21,799 bases of DNA, taken from NCBI GenBank assembly GCA_027039465.1, contig JALWEA010000591.1, positions 1 through 21,799 of the forward strand, read 5' to 3'. Source of the stretch: Calditrichia bacterium. GTDB lineage: Bacteria; Calditrichota; Calditrichia; Calditrichales; Calditrichaceae. A program made the translations under genes and the position numbers. A model generated the notes under the pieces. That model made no database searches. It had not been told where the DNA came from and was given only the letters and a program-made list of their open reading frames with translations. Shown here one piece after another: positions 7,694 to 15,786 of the stretch (the first letter of the stretch is position 1; each line of letters starts with the position of its first letter).

Positions 7694-10003
7694 ATGGAAC
7701 CTAATTCAAAATTTTTACAGAAATTAAACGAGAAAAAAATCGGCCAGCGCAGTTTACAGGATGTGATTATTAAACTGCTTTTATTTCTGGTAATTTTGGT
7801 GACGGCTCCCTTGCTGTTTACGAGCCAGCATTCATTCAAATATACCGATATGAAAGTTGGTACTATTTCAAGTCGCAAAGTGGTAGCGCCGTTTAATTTC
7901 TTTGTTTTAAAAACCGATGAAGAACTAAAGGCCGAACAGGATTCCGTACGTCGTCAGGTACCGTATTATTTTGTATTCAATGATTCGCTGACGGTTAAAG
8001 ACCTGAATTTACTGCGTAACTTGTTGCCTTATCTGTCCAAAAAGTTGGTGAATTTCCAAAAAGCAAAGAACAAAGACGAATTCCTTAAAAACGCTAGCGA
8101 TGAATTGGGCCTTGTTTTTGACATCAATGTTACACCAAGCAATTTGAGCATCACGTTTGATATTCTTAAAGAAAAACAAAATGTGGAGGCCATAAAAAAA
8201 GTTCTGAAAATTGCGGAAAAACGGGTGCGCAAGGGTATTTTAAATGTGCCTTTGGCCGGTTTAACGCGACCTAAAGTGGTGGTGATCAAGGGCGGGGTAG
8301 AGGAACCCTTAAAACCCGAAGACCGCTATGACATGGAAAAATTTAAGAAGGACATCGAAAACGAATTTTTAAAGCACTTTTCCGTGAACCAAACGTTGGT
8401 ATTGGAATACCTTTTCGTACGCAGCATCGATCCCAATTTAATCTACGATAAAGCATTTACCCAAAAATCCATCGACGAAGCCCTGTCGCAGATTTCGCGG
8501 ACAAAGGATATGGTTTACGAAAACGAGTTAATCGTTGATAAAAACATTCGCATTGACAAACCGACGTATCAAAAACTGTATTCTTTGGAAGTGGCTTTGG
8601 CCGAACGCAGCAGAAGACAGGGCCTGTGGCATACTTTTCTATCCGGCTTGGGACGTTACATGTTGTTAGCCGCTATTCTGGCTATTTTTGCTCTGTACCT
8701 GCATTCTTTCCGCCGAAAAATTTACGATGACAACCGCATGCTCCTGATGATTACGGTGATTTTTATTTTGGAATTGGTGCTGGCCGCTTTGATTACGGAA
8801 ACTTTGGGTTGGAGCATTTACTTGATTCCCACGACGTTGGCTTCCATGTTGCTGGCGATTTTGATCGATACGGGCATGGCTTTTGTGGGAACCGTGATAG
8901 TAGCCTTGATTTTGGGCGGCATTCAGGGCGGCGGCTACGATATTGTTTTGTTCTCGGTTGTGGGCGGGATGGTGGCCATTTATTCGGTTTACCAAATCCG
9001 TAACCGCAATCAGGTGTTTAAAGCGTTACTTTTTATTTCCGGCGCATATTTATGGACGATTTTGGCGATCTCACTTTTCCGCTACACTCCGTTTTGGGAT
9101 ACCATCCGTTTATTTGGAATTTATTTGTTGCCCAACGCCATTTTCTCGTCTTTCTTTACTTTTATGATTGTGGGCTTGTTTGAAAAGGCTTTTGATGTAA
9201 CAACCGATGTTACCCTGTTGGAATTGTCCGATTTGAATCATCCCTTGTTGAAAAAGCTATCGCTCGAAGCGCCTGGCACGTTTCATCACAGCATGGTTGT
9301 GGGAAATCTGGCCGAAGCGGCGGCTAAGGAAATCGGGGCGAATTCATTGCTGGCTCGCGTGGGTAGTTATTATCATGATGTGGGCAAAATGGAAAAACCT
9401 CAGTATTTTGTTGAGAATCAGATGGATGCCGAGAATCGGCACAATCAATTGGCACCCAATATGAGTGCATTGATTTTGGCTTCCCATGTGAAGAACGGCA
9501 TTGAGTTGGCCAAGAAATACGGTATTCCCAAACGCATTCGCGATTTCATTCCCGAACATCACGGCACGAGTTTGATGAAGTATTTTTACGATAAAGCCAT
9601 TAAGATGTACGGAGAGAATGAAGTCAATGAAAGCGATTTTCGCTATCCTGGCCCCAAACCGCAATCCAAGGAAACAGCCATTGTGATGCTGGCCGATACG
9701 GTGGAAGCGGCTACGCGAACCCTGGAAAATCCGACGCCGAGTAAACTGCGGGCTTTTGTGGAAAAATTAGTGCAGGACAAAATCGAGGAAGGGCAACTGG
9801 ATGAATCGGATTTAACCTTGCAAGATATTAAAAAGATCATCGATGCGTTTTTGAATATTCTGCAAGGCGTTTTCCAACATCGCATTGAATATCCCGAGCA
9901 GGAAAAAGAAAAAAAACGGATTGCCAAAACGAGTAAAGTTCAAAAAACAAAAAATGCAGCTAAAAACGGAAACGGGAATGGAAATGGAAATAAAAATACA
10001 TAA
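7694..10003 (+). CDS. pgpH: Membrane HD-domain cyclic-di-AMP phosphodiesterase, PgpH family
   Basis: Membrane protein of 769 residues with 7TM-HD architecture. It has a first membrane helix (about 24-43) and a large extracytoplasmic 7TMR-HDED domain (about 50-310). Seven membrane helices follow (about 320-497), then a cytoplasmic HD phosphohydrolase (about 525-730). Metal-site motifs are HHSMVVGNLAE (531-541), YYHDVGK with His561-Asp562, His598, PEHHGTS (620-626) and MLADTVEAATR with Asp668. Known members hydrolyse the second messenger c-di-AMP to pApA. The C-terminal tail is Lys-rich and ends in an Asn-Gly repeat encoded by degenerate hexamers. AGGT (7683-7686) precedes the ATG by 7 bases. 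The 3' end overlaps ybeY, a conserved pairing in many bacteria. No diadenylate cyclase gene is in the window. Confidence 0.95.
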   Translation: MEPNSKFLQKLNEKKIGQRSLQDVIIKLLLFLVILVTAPLLFTSQHSFKYTDMKVGTISSRKVVAPFNFFVLKTDEELKAEQDSVRRQVPYYFVFNDSLTVKDLNLLRNLLPYLSKKLVNFQKAKNKDEFLKNASDELGLVFDINVTPSNLSITFDILKEKQNVEAIKKVLKIAEKRVRKGILNVPLAGLTRPKVVVIKGGVEEPLKPEDRYDMEKFKKDIENEFLKHFSVNQTLVLEYLFVRSIDPNLIYDKAFTQKSIDEALSQISRTKDMVYENELIVDKNIRIDKPTYQKLYSLEVALAERSRRQGLWHTFLSGLGRYMLLAAILAIFALYLHSFRRKIYDDNRMLLMITVIFILELVLAALITETLGWSIYLIPTTLASMLLAILIDTGMAFVGTVIVALILGGIQGGGYDIVLFSVVGGMVAIYSVYQIRNRNQVFKALLFISGAYLWTILAISLFRYTPFWDTIRLFGIYLLPNAIFSSFFTFMIVGLFEKAFDVTTDVTLLELSDLNHPLLKKLSLEAPGTFHHSMVVGNLAEAAAKEIGANSLLARVGSYYHDVGKMEKPQYFVENQMDAENRHNQLAPNMSALILASHVKNGIELAKKYGIPKRIRDFIPEHHGTSLMKYFYDKAIKMYGENEVNESDFRYPGPKPQSKETAIVMLADTVEAATRTLENPTPSKLRAFVEKLVQDKIEEGQLDESDLTLQDIKKIIDAFLNILQGVFQHRIEYPEQEKEKKRIAKTSKVQKTKNAAKNGNGNGNGNKNT
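9968..9997 (+). repeat. Five degenerate GGAAAT hexamers across the pgpH/ybeY overlap
   Basis: The units read GGAAAC, GGGAAT, GGAAAT, GGAAAT, AAAAAT. In the pgpH frame they encode the Asn-Gly tail. In the other frame they supply both possible ybeY ATG codons (9978 and 9984) and the purine-rich stretch before them. Confidence 0.75.
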
Positions 10004-10421
10004 TTTCCCAAAACAATTAATCGGTGATGAAAACAGTTGGTTAGTTTTGGCAAGGAAAATAATCGAAGCCATGAACTTTGAGCCCGAATCGGTGCAAATT
10101 ATTTTCACGGACGATCCGACCTTGCGAGCGATGCACGAGCAATTTTTGAATGATCCTACCGAAACCGACGTTATTACTTTTGATTTGGGGGAAGAAGGCT
10201 CCGTTGAAGGGGAAATTTACATCAGCATCGATCGTGCCTGGGCGCAGGCCAAAGAATACGGTGTTTCGCCGGAAGAAGAAGTATTGCGGTTAATTGTTCA
10301 CGGTTTACTTCATTTGCAAGGCTATGACGATTTGGAAGAGGAAGCGCGCAAAGAAATGAAGAAACAGGAAAATTTGTTTGTGGAAAAGTTTGTACCGAAA
10401 TTGAACAACGGAAAATTTTAG
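9978..10421 (+). CDS. ybeY: Endoribonuclease / rRNA maturation factor YbeY
   Basis: Metal-dependent RNase of the UPF0054 family, needed for 16S rRNA 3'-end maturation and ribosome quality control. The core HGLLHLQGYDD shows His108 and His112, but the third ligand of the usual H-x3-H-x5-H site is Asp118. From memory Bacteroidota homologues also have Asp there, so this is a lineage variant more than a defect. The length of 147 residues from the ATG at 9978 is normal; the ATG at 9984 would give 145. An in-frame upstream ATG at 9885 would only add a Lys-rich translation of pgpH sequence and is rejected. The start overlaps pgpH by 26 bases, so translation is probably coupled. Downstream, an AT-rich restriction-modification island interrupts the frequent ybeY-corC linkage. 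Confidence 0.94.
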   Translation: MEMEIKIHNFPKQLIGDENSWLVLARKIIEAMNFEPESVQIIFTDDPTLRAMHEQFLNDPTETDVITFDLGEEGSVEGEIYISIDRAWAQAKEYGVSPEEEVLRLIVHGLLHLQGYDDLEEEARKEMKKQENLFVEKFVPKLNNGKF

Positions 10422-10474
10422 CGCTCATAAATAAGTTTAATCTAAAAAAAGTATTAAATTGAGTAAAAAATCTT

Positions 10475-11902
10475 ATGTCGAAAGAAACAGACACTAATAA
10501 AATGGCTGTAAATGAGCAATTAACTTTATTCAAGAAGCCTCAAAAAATATTTAAAGCTGAAAATACATTAGACAAAGTCGTTGAATTGCTCCAAAGTGAT
10601 TTGGACTTTCACAATCAAGCGAGTAATAAGAATTCTCATACACTGCATTCTTTTCCTGCTAAATTTCCACCGCAATTACCGATGTTATTTATTTCCGAAT
10701 TAACCGATTTTGATGATGTCGTTTTAGACCCAATGGCAGGTTCCGGTACAACGCTTTTGGAAGCTTATTTGGCAAATCGTAAATCGATTGGTTATGATAT
10801 TGATCCGTTAGCTATTAAAATAATACGCGCTAAAATAACTCCTTTGAATAAAGCATTGGTAAGAAAATATGCAGAAAGAATTTATTTTAGAGCTAAAAAT
10901 GAATTTATCCAAAATAAAGAGAATTTAACAAAGAAGTTGAATGAAAGATTTGATGCAAAAACCAAACAATTTTTGGATTATTGGTTTTTACCGGTGACTC
11001 AACTGGAGCTTATGGCTTTAATTGAGCAGATAAATGAATTGGAAGATGATGAATATCGTAATTTTTTTGAAGTGATTTTTTCCTCGATAATCATTACAAA
11101 ATCAGGTGGTGTTTCACTCGCTTTGGATTTGGGACATACGCGTCCTCATAGAATAAAATCATTACTAAATAGTAATGGAGAAATAATTTGGGGAAAAGAA
11201 AACTATGATATATCTAAGAAACAATTTTCAACAAAAATACTTAGAAATTCATTTGAAGAATTTAGAAAAAAAATAGATCAATCGATTTACAAAATTTTCC
11301 AACGTCCTATAGGGCCTAAGCCGGATATAAGATACGGCAATTCGCAAGATCTTTCTCTTGATGATGAATCCGTGGATTTAATCATTACTTCACCTCCTTA
11401 TGCTTCGAATGCGATTGATTATATGCGTGCCCATAAGTTTTCTTTGATTTGGTTTGGATACACGATTGATGAGTTGACAAAAAAAAGAAATGAATATATA
11501 GGTGCAGAAGCTACATCTACATTTGGTTTTGAAGATCTTCCTGAATTCACTTTGCAAAAGGTCAATGAGGTTGCCAAGGAAGATATTAATCGCGGAAAGG
11601 TCTTAAAAAGATATTATTCGGAAATGAAAAAATCAATCAGTGAAATGTATCGTGTTCTTAAACCAGGAAAAGTAGCTATTGTTGTGGTTGGAAATTCAAT
11701 TATGAAAGGAATTGATACCGAAACACCGAAGTGCTTACAGGAAATAGGACGTTCGGTAGGATTTATTTCACCTTATGTTGGAATTCGTAGGTTGGATAGG
11801 AACAAAAGAATGCTTCCTACCGGAAAGGAAAAAGAACAACAATCTCAAATTCAACAAAGAATGCATGAAGAATATGTGATTGGTTTTTATAAATCATATT
11901 GA
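10475..11902 (+). CDS. DNA amino-methyltransferase of the restriction-modification system (predicted N4-cytosine)
   Basis: S-adenosylmethionine-dependent DNA methyltransferase of 475 residues. HSFPAKFPPQLP (58-69) resembles motif X. DPMAGSGTT (85-93) is motif I, with GYDIDP (107-111) after it. The catalytic motif IV TSPPY (305-309) comes some 210 residues later, and YRVLKPGKVAIVVVGNS (392-408) follows. The order X-I, long insert, IV resembles the alpha class, with target recognition probably in the 120-300 insert. TSPPY occurs in N4-cytosine and some N6-adenine enzymes. Since the partner nuclease predicts the adenine-free target GCCGGC, N4-methylcytosine is the expected product. The gene is AT-rich, lies 53 bases after ybeY and has no good ribosome-binding site. 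It should protect host DNA from the nuclease encoded 22 bases downstream. Confidence 0.88.
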   Translation: MSKETDTNKMAVNEQLTLFKKPQKIFKAENTLDKVVELLQSDLDFHNQASNKNSHTLHSFPAKFPPQLPMLFISELTDFDDVVLDPMAGSGTTLLEAYLANRKSIGYDIDPLAIKIIRAKITPLNKALVRKYAERIYFRAKNEFIQNKENLTKKLNERFDAKTKQFLDYWFLPVTQLELMALIEQINELEDDEYRNFFEVIFSSIIITKSGGVSLALDLGHTRPHRIKSLLNSNGEIIWGKENYDISKKQFSTKILRNSFEEFRKKIDQSIYKIFQRPIGPKPDIRYGNSQDLSLDDESVDLIITSPPYASNAIDYMRAHKFSLIWFGYTIDELTKKRNEYIGAEATSTFGFEDLPEFTLQKVNEVAKEDINRGKVLKRYYSEMKKSISEMYRVLKPGKVAIVVVGNSIMKGIDTETPKCLQEIGRSVGFISPYVGIRRLDRNKRMLPTGKEKEQQSQIQQRMHEEYVIGFYKSY

Positions 11903-11924
11903 TTAAGCACAAAAGGTAAAAATA

Positions 11925-12782
11925 ATGAGTCTTATTAAATTAAGACAAAAGTATCATGATGAAATTTGCAAAAGACTTTTAAGAATTCGTCAAAATGCAA
12001 AGAAAGGTGATTATCCCAATAACGCAGACGGTGACAGCAAGATTAGCGTAAAAATTGCCTGGGGTATTGTAAATAGTATTTGCAAAAATTCCTATAAATA
12101 CGGTAATCTTTCCGGTCAAACTTCAGGACGGTTATTTGAAGAAATAACCAAAGATTATATTCAAAAATCTTTTGATTTATTATTTAAGCTGCGCCCCGGG
12201 AAATGGCATTATTATATTGAATCGACAATATCGGATTTTGATCAATATAAAGATTTATCTGAGATTGAAAGTGAATTGAATAGGAATAAAAATCTTGCTT
12301 CTATTTTTGGCAGAGATTATATCGTTAAGCCTGATATTGTAATTAGTAGAGAACCGGTTTCCGATGAAGAGATTAATAAAAAGGAATTATTGATTGATTC
12401 GAAAGATGAAATAGCCACATTAACTCCCTTACGTAAGAGTAATGACGGCAATCAAATTATGCATGCCAGCATTTCGTGTAAATGGACATTGCGAAGTGAC
12501 CGTGCCCAAAATATAAGAACGGAAGCATTGAATTTAATAAAGAACAGAAAAGGCAAATTACCTCATATTGCGGCGGTTACTGCAGAACCTACGTTAACAA
12601 GAATTGCAAGCCTTGCTCTCGGAACGGGCGATATAGATTGTGTCTATCATTTTGCACTTTATGAATTAATTCAAACGGTTAATGATATAAATGACGAAAG
12701 CCAGATTGATATGTTAAAAATGCTCATAGAAGGAAGAAGATTAAGAGATATAAGTGATTTGCCTTTTGATCTAATTGCGTGA
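11925..12782 (+). CDS. Type II restriction endonuclease, NgoMIV family (predicted G^CCGGC)
   Basis: Tetrameric PD-(D/E)xK endonuclease family. The whole 285-residue chain is collinear with NgoMIV as I remember it: NADG (33-36), GQTSG (64-68), FEEI (71-74), KPDIVI (135-140), HASISCKW (180-187), RSDRAQN (190-196), LPHIAAVTAEPT (212-223) and LGTGDIDCVYHFALYEL (232-248). Glu72, Asp137, Lys186 and Glu200 sit at the expected catalytic positions. The base-reading residues Asp35, Gln65, Arg190, Asp192, Arg193 and Arg226 are kept. The target GCCGGC is therefore likely, though not proven. AAAGGT (11912-11917) precedes the ATG by 7 bases. The gene is AT-rich like the methyltransferase, and no controller (C) protein gene is seen. 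Confidence 0.93.
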   Translation: MSLIKLRQKYHDEICKRLLRIRQNAKKGDYPNNADGDSKISVKIAWGIVNSICKNSYKYGNLSGQTSGRLFEEITKDYIQKSFDLLFKLRPGKWHYYIESTISDFDQYKDLSEIESELNRNKNLASIFGRDYIVKPDIVISREPVSDEEINKKELLIDSKDEIATLTPLRKSNDGNQIMHASISCKWTLRSDRAQNIRTEALNLIKNRKGKLPHIAAVTAEPTLTRIASLALGTGDIDCVYHFALYELIQTVNDINDESQIDMLKMLIEGRRLRDISDLPFDLIA

Positions 12783-13046
12783 TGTGTTTTATTTATGAAA
12801 TTAATTTTAAAAATTGAGTAATTTTGATTTTAAATGAGTTGAGAATCATAAAAATTTTAGCATGGGAAAAATATTATCGGGAACTTTTTTGATTTTTGTG
12901 TATTAATTTTAATGTTTCCAATGAACAAATTTTGCGATCAAACGGAATTTTTTTAAATTGTAGATGTTAATGAATCTGAATTTCAGATGAGGATATGAAT
13001 ATAATGCAATGTTTTTGTCGGATTAACGTGGAGGTTGTTTCCTGAT

Positions 13047-14345
13047 TTGGACCCCTCATCACTAATTTACGTGTTTAGCTTCATCGTTCTTTTACTTTTT
13101 TCCGCTTTTTTTTCCGCTTCGGAAACGGCCTATTTTTCATTGCCAAAATCCACAGTGGAAAAATTTTCCCGCAGTAAAAGTGTGATGGCGCGGCAAGTGG
13201 CCGTTCTTTTAAAGGAGCCACGCCGTCTTTTAATCGGCATAATTATTGGTAATACGTTGGTCAACGTGGCTGTTGCGTCCATTGCAACGGTAATGACCAC
13301 TCGCCTCATTGAAAAATACAATCTAAATGCAACGATAACCCTATTATTAAATGTGGTGGTCGTTTCGTTTGTGATTTTGTTTCTCAGTGAAATACTGCCC
13401 AAAATTACAGCTATTAAAAACGCCAAAAAGATAAGTCAGCATTTTGCGCTTGTTTTAACGTTTTTCCATTATCTGTTTTATCCCCTTTCCTATGTGTTGG
13501 ATTTGTTTACCCAATTGCTAACTTCGTCTTCTGTGGCCAAGGCGAATAAATTCTCCCTAACCGAAACGGAATTGCGCACTTTGGTGGATGTGGGTGAAGA
13601 AAAAGGCGCTTTGCTTAAAGAAGAGAAGGAAATGATCCACGGCATCTTTGAAATGCACGGCACGGTTGCAAGAGAAATTATGGTGCCCCGTACGGATATG
13701 GTTTGTTTGGAAAAGGATTCGTCCCTGAACACCGTGCTGAAGGTCGTTAAGGAAAAAATGCATTCGCGTATTCCGGTGTACGACGAAACCGTGGATAACA
13801 TTGTGGGTATTTTGTACATCAAGGATCTGCTGCCTTTTATCCGCAAACGAAACACATCGGATTTTAGTTTGGAAAAATTGGTGCGTCCCGCTTATTACGT
13901 TCCCGAGCAAAAGAAAATTAACGAATTGTTGCGTGAATTTCAGGCGCAGCGCATTCACATGGCCATTGTGGTGGATGAATACGGCGGAACTTCGGGGTTG
14001 GTTACTCTGGAAGATGTGATTGAAGAAATTGTCGGTGAGATTCAGGATGAATACGATAAAGAAGCACCGTTAATCGAGAAGATCAATGATTTTACCTTTT
14101 TGGTTGACGGCAGTATGGCCATTGATGAAATTAATGAAGAACTGAATTTGGATTTGCCGACTGAAGAAGGCGTGGATACTTTAGCCGGATTTTTATTAGG
14201 TCAGTTCGGTTCTGTTCCGAGGCCCAAAGAAAAAATTTCTTACAACGGGTACGAATTCATTATTGAGAAAGCAACCAAAAAACGCATTCAAAAAGTACGA
14301 TTGATTTTGAAAAGCCGCAAGGAAACGGAAAAAGTCAAATCTTAA
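13047..14345 (+). CDS. CNNM/CorC (TlyC-like) membrane protein with CBS pair
   Basis: Membrane protein of about 432 residues of the hemolysin-C/CorC family, members of which are linked to Mg2+/Co2+ efflux or resistance. Parts in order: a DUF21/CNNM membrane domain (about 1-190) with FSASETAYFSL and SEILPKITA; a CBS pair with MVPRTDMVCLE, SRIPVYDETVDNIVGILY and VDEYGGTSGLVTLEDVIEEI; and a C-terminal CorC/HlyC domain with GVDTLAGFLLGQFG. No ATG fits the N terminus. TTG at 13047 gives the family-like MDPSSLIYVF and lies 12 bases after GGAGG (13030-13034). TTG at 13035 touches that GGAGG and is less likely. Its usual partner ybeY is 2.6 kb upstream across the restriction-modification island. selA follows 16 bases later. 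Confidence 0.92.
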   Translation: MDPSSLIYVFSFIVLLLFSAFFSASETAYFSLPKSTVEKFSRSKSVMARQVAVLLKEPRRLLIGIIIGNTLVNVAVASIATVMTTRLIEKYNLNATITLLLNVVVVSFVILFLSEILPKITAIKNAKKISQHFALVLTFFHYLFYPLSYVLDLFTQLLTSSSVAKANKFSLTETELRTLVDVGEEKGALLKEEKEMIHGIFEMHGTVAREIMVPRTDMVCLEKDSSLNTVLKVVKEKMHSRIPVYDETVDNIVGILYIKDLLPFIRKRNTSDFSLEKLVRPAYYVPEQKKINELLREFQAQRIHMAIVVDEYGGTSGLVTLEDVIEEIVGEIQDEYDKEAPLIEKINDFTFLVDGSMAIDEINEELNLDLPTEEGVDTLAGFLLGQFGSVPRPKEKISYNGYEFIIEKATKKRIQKVRLILKSRKETEKVKS

Positions 14346-14361
14346 ATCCGGAACTTGTTTC

Positions 14362-15765
14362 ATGCCGAATAAAAAAGAGCGATTAAAAAATTTACCTGCG
14401 ACCCACAGTTTGCTTTCCGCTTTGCAGGAAAAATTTCCTGCCGTTAAACAGGATTTGTTAAAACGCCTGGCTAACCGGACATTGGACGCTTTGCGTAAAA
14501 ATCCCGATCTATTGCCGGAGCAAGCGATTGGCAAATCCGAAATCGAAGCTTTTGTTTTACAACGTCTCATTGCCGAAATCAATGCACTAGAGCGGGGGAG
14601 CCTGCACAAGGTGATTAATGCCACCGGAGTGGTTTTGCACACCGGGTTAGGTCGTGCGCCGATTGACCCGAAACTGATTGCACAATTAATGGAAGTTAGC
14701 CGCTACAGCAATCTTGAGTTCGATTTGGAAACAGGGAGACGCGGTCAACGCAACGATCATTTGAGTAAGATTTTGCAGTTGCTGACCGGCGCCGAAGACG
14801 GTTTTGCCGTTAATAACAATGCGGCTGCCGTTTTGCTGATGCTCAATACATTGGGTTCCGGCAAAGAAGTCATCCTTTCCAGAGGTGAAATGATTGAAAT
14901 TGGCGGTTCGTTTCGTTTGCCGGAAGTGATGAAAGCCGCCAATTGTATTTTGCACGAAATCGGAACCACCAACAAAACACATCTTCGCGATTACGAAGAG
15001 GCCATTAACGAAAATACCGGCGCGATTTTAATTTGCCACTCTAGTAATTTTTCAGTGGAAGGATTTACGCACAAGCCCGCCCTGGAAGAAATTGTAAACT
15101 TAGCGCATGCGAGGGGCATTCCTGTTATTTACGATTTGGGCAGCGGATCTACGGAAGAAACGGCGCATTTGTTTGGCGGAGACGAACCGGAAGTAACGCA
15201 GATTTTAAAAGCGGATGTGGATTTGGTGTCGTTTTCCGGCGACAAATTATTGGGAGGACCTCAAGCCGGGATTATTGTGGGTAAACGTGAATATGTGCAA
15301 CGCTGTGCCAAAAACCACCTGTTGCGCGCCTTGCGGCTGGACAAATTCATGATTAAAACGATCCAATTAATTCTAACGCAGTATTTGTACAAGGATGTTT
15401 CCCAACGTCTTGAAGCGCACCGGGCTTTAATGGCTACCGGAGAGAATCAACTAAAACGCTGTGAACGATTCTTCGGGTTGTTACCGGCGCAAATACAAAG
15501 CTACGTAAAGATTAAAGAAGGATGGGGTAAAGTGGGCAGCGGGGCCTATCCTTTGCTAAAGCTGCCCTCGGCAATTCTTGAAATCCGTTTGCCTAAGATC
15601 GGTGCACAAAAGGTAAGCCGTGCTTTACGCTTAAGTTCTCCGCCGGTAATAGGTTACATTGAAGACGATGCGGTTTGCCTGGATTTGCGGACGGTGGCCG
15701 AAGACGAAGAACCGTTACTTCTGAATATTTTAAAAGAAACGTTGAGTAAGCTGTTAACGAAATAG
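14362..15765 (+). CDS. selA: L-seryl-tRNA(Sec) selenium transferase
   Basis: PLP enzyme that converts seryl-tRNA(Sec) to selenocysteinyl-tRNA(Sec) using selenophosphate. The 467 residues match the bacterial decameric SelA length (about 460). Motifs: INATGVVLHTGLGRAP (85-100), NNNAAAVLLML (151-161), and SFSGDKLLGGPQAG (290-303) with the PLP lysine at Lys295, the same number as in E. coli. It is probably co-transcribed with the CorC-like gene, 16 bases before. No selB, selD or tRNA-Sec is in the window, and none of the genes I read needs an in-frame UGA. Its presence still implies that the organism makes selenoproteins. No convincing terminator separates it from the converging PAP2 gene. Confidence 0.96.
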   Translation: MPNKKERLKNLPATHSLLSALQEKFPAVKQDLLKRLANRTLDALRKNPDLLPEQAIGKSEIEAFVLQRLIAEINALERGSLHKVINATGVVLHTGLGRAPIDPKLIAQLMEVSRYSNLEFDLETGRRGQRNDHLSKILQLLTGAEDGFAVNNNAAAVLLMLNTLGSGKEVILSRGEMIEIGGSFRLPEVMKAANCILHEIGTTNKTHLRDYEEAINENTGAILICHSSNFSVEGFTHKPALEEIVNLAHARGIPVIYDLGSGSTEETAHLFGGDEPEVTQILKADVDLVSFSGDKLLGGPQAGIIVGKREYVQRCAKNHLLRALRLDKFMIKTIQLILTQYLYKDVSQRLEAHRALMATGENQLKRCERFFGLLPAQIQSYVKIKEGWGKVGSGAYPLLKLPSAILEIRLPKIGAQKVSRALRLSSPPVIGYIEDDAVCLDLRTVAEDEEPLLLNILKETLSKLLTK

Positions 15766-15786
15766 GCTGCCGATCGTTTTTACGAC

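Larger units (their letters stand above)
10456..12821. mobile_element. AT-rich restriction-modification island flanked by an 11-bp direct repeat
   Basis: AAATTGAGTAA occurs at 10456-10466, 8 bases before the methyltransferase ATG, and again at 12811-12821, 28 bases after the endonuclease stop. Between them sit only the two restriction-modification genes, clearly richer in A+T than ybeY and the corC-like gene. This fits insertion of a defence module with a target duplication or recombination scar. No integrase, transposase or terminal inverted repeat is seen, and an 11-mer match in AT-rich DNA could be chance. Confidence 0.4.

Noticed and set aside
9885..9977. N-terminal extension of YbeY from an upstream in-frame ATG
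   Set aside because: It would be a Lys/Arg-rich out-of-frame reading of the pgpH tail; the family N terminus begins at 9978 or 9984.
12783..13046. Small gene or RNA in the AT-rich space after the nuclease
   Set aside because: No open frame of use, no stable hairpin with a T run and no recognised RNA motif; only the GGAGG at 13030-13034 is interpretable.
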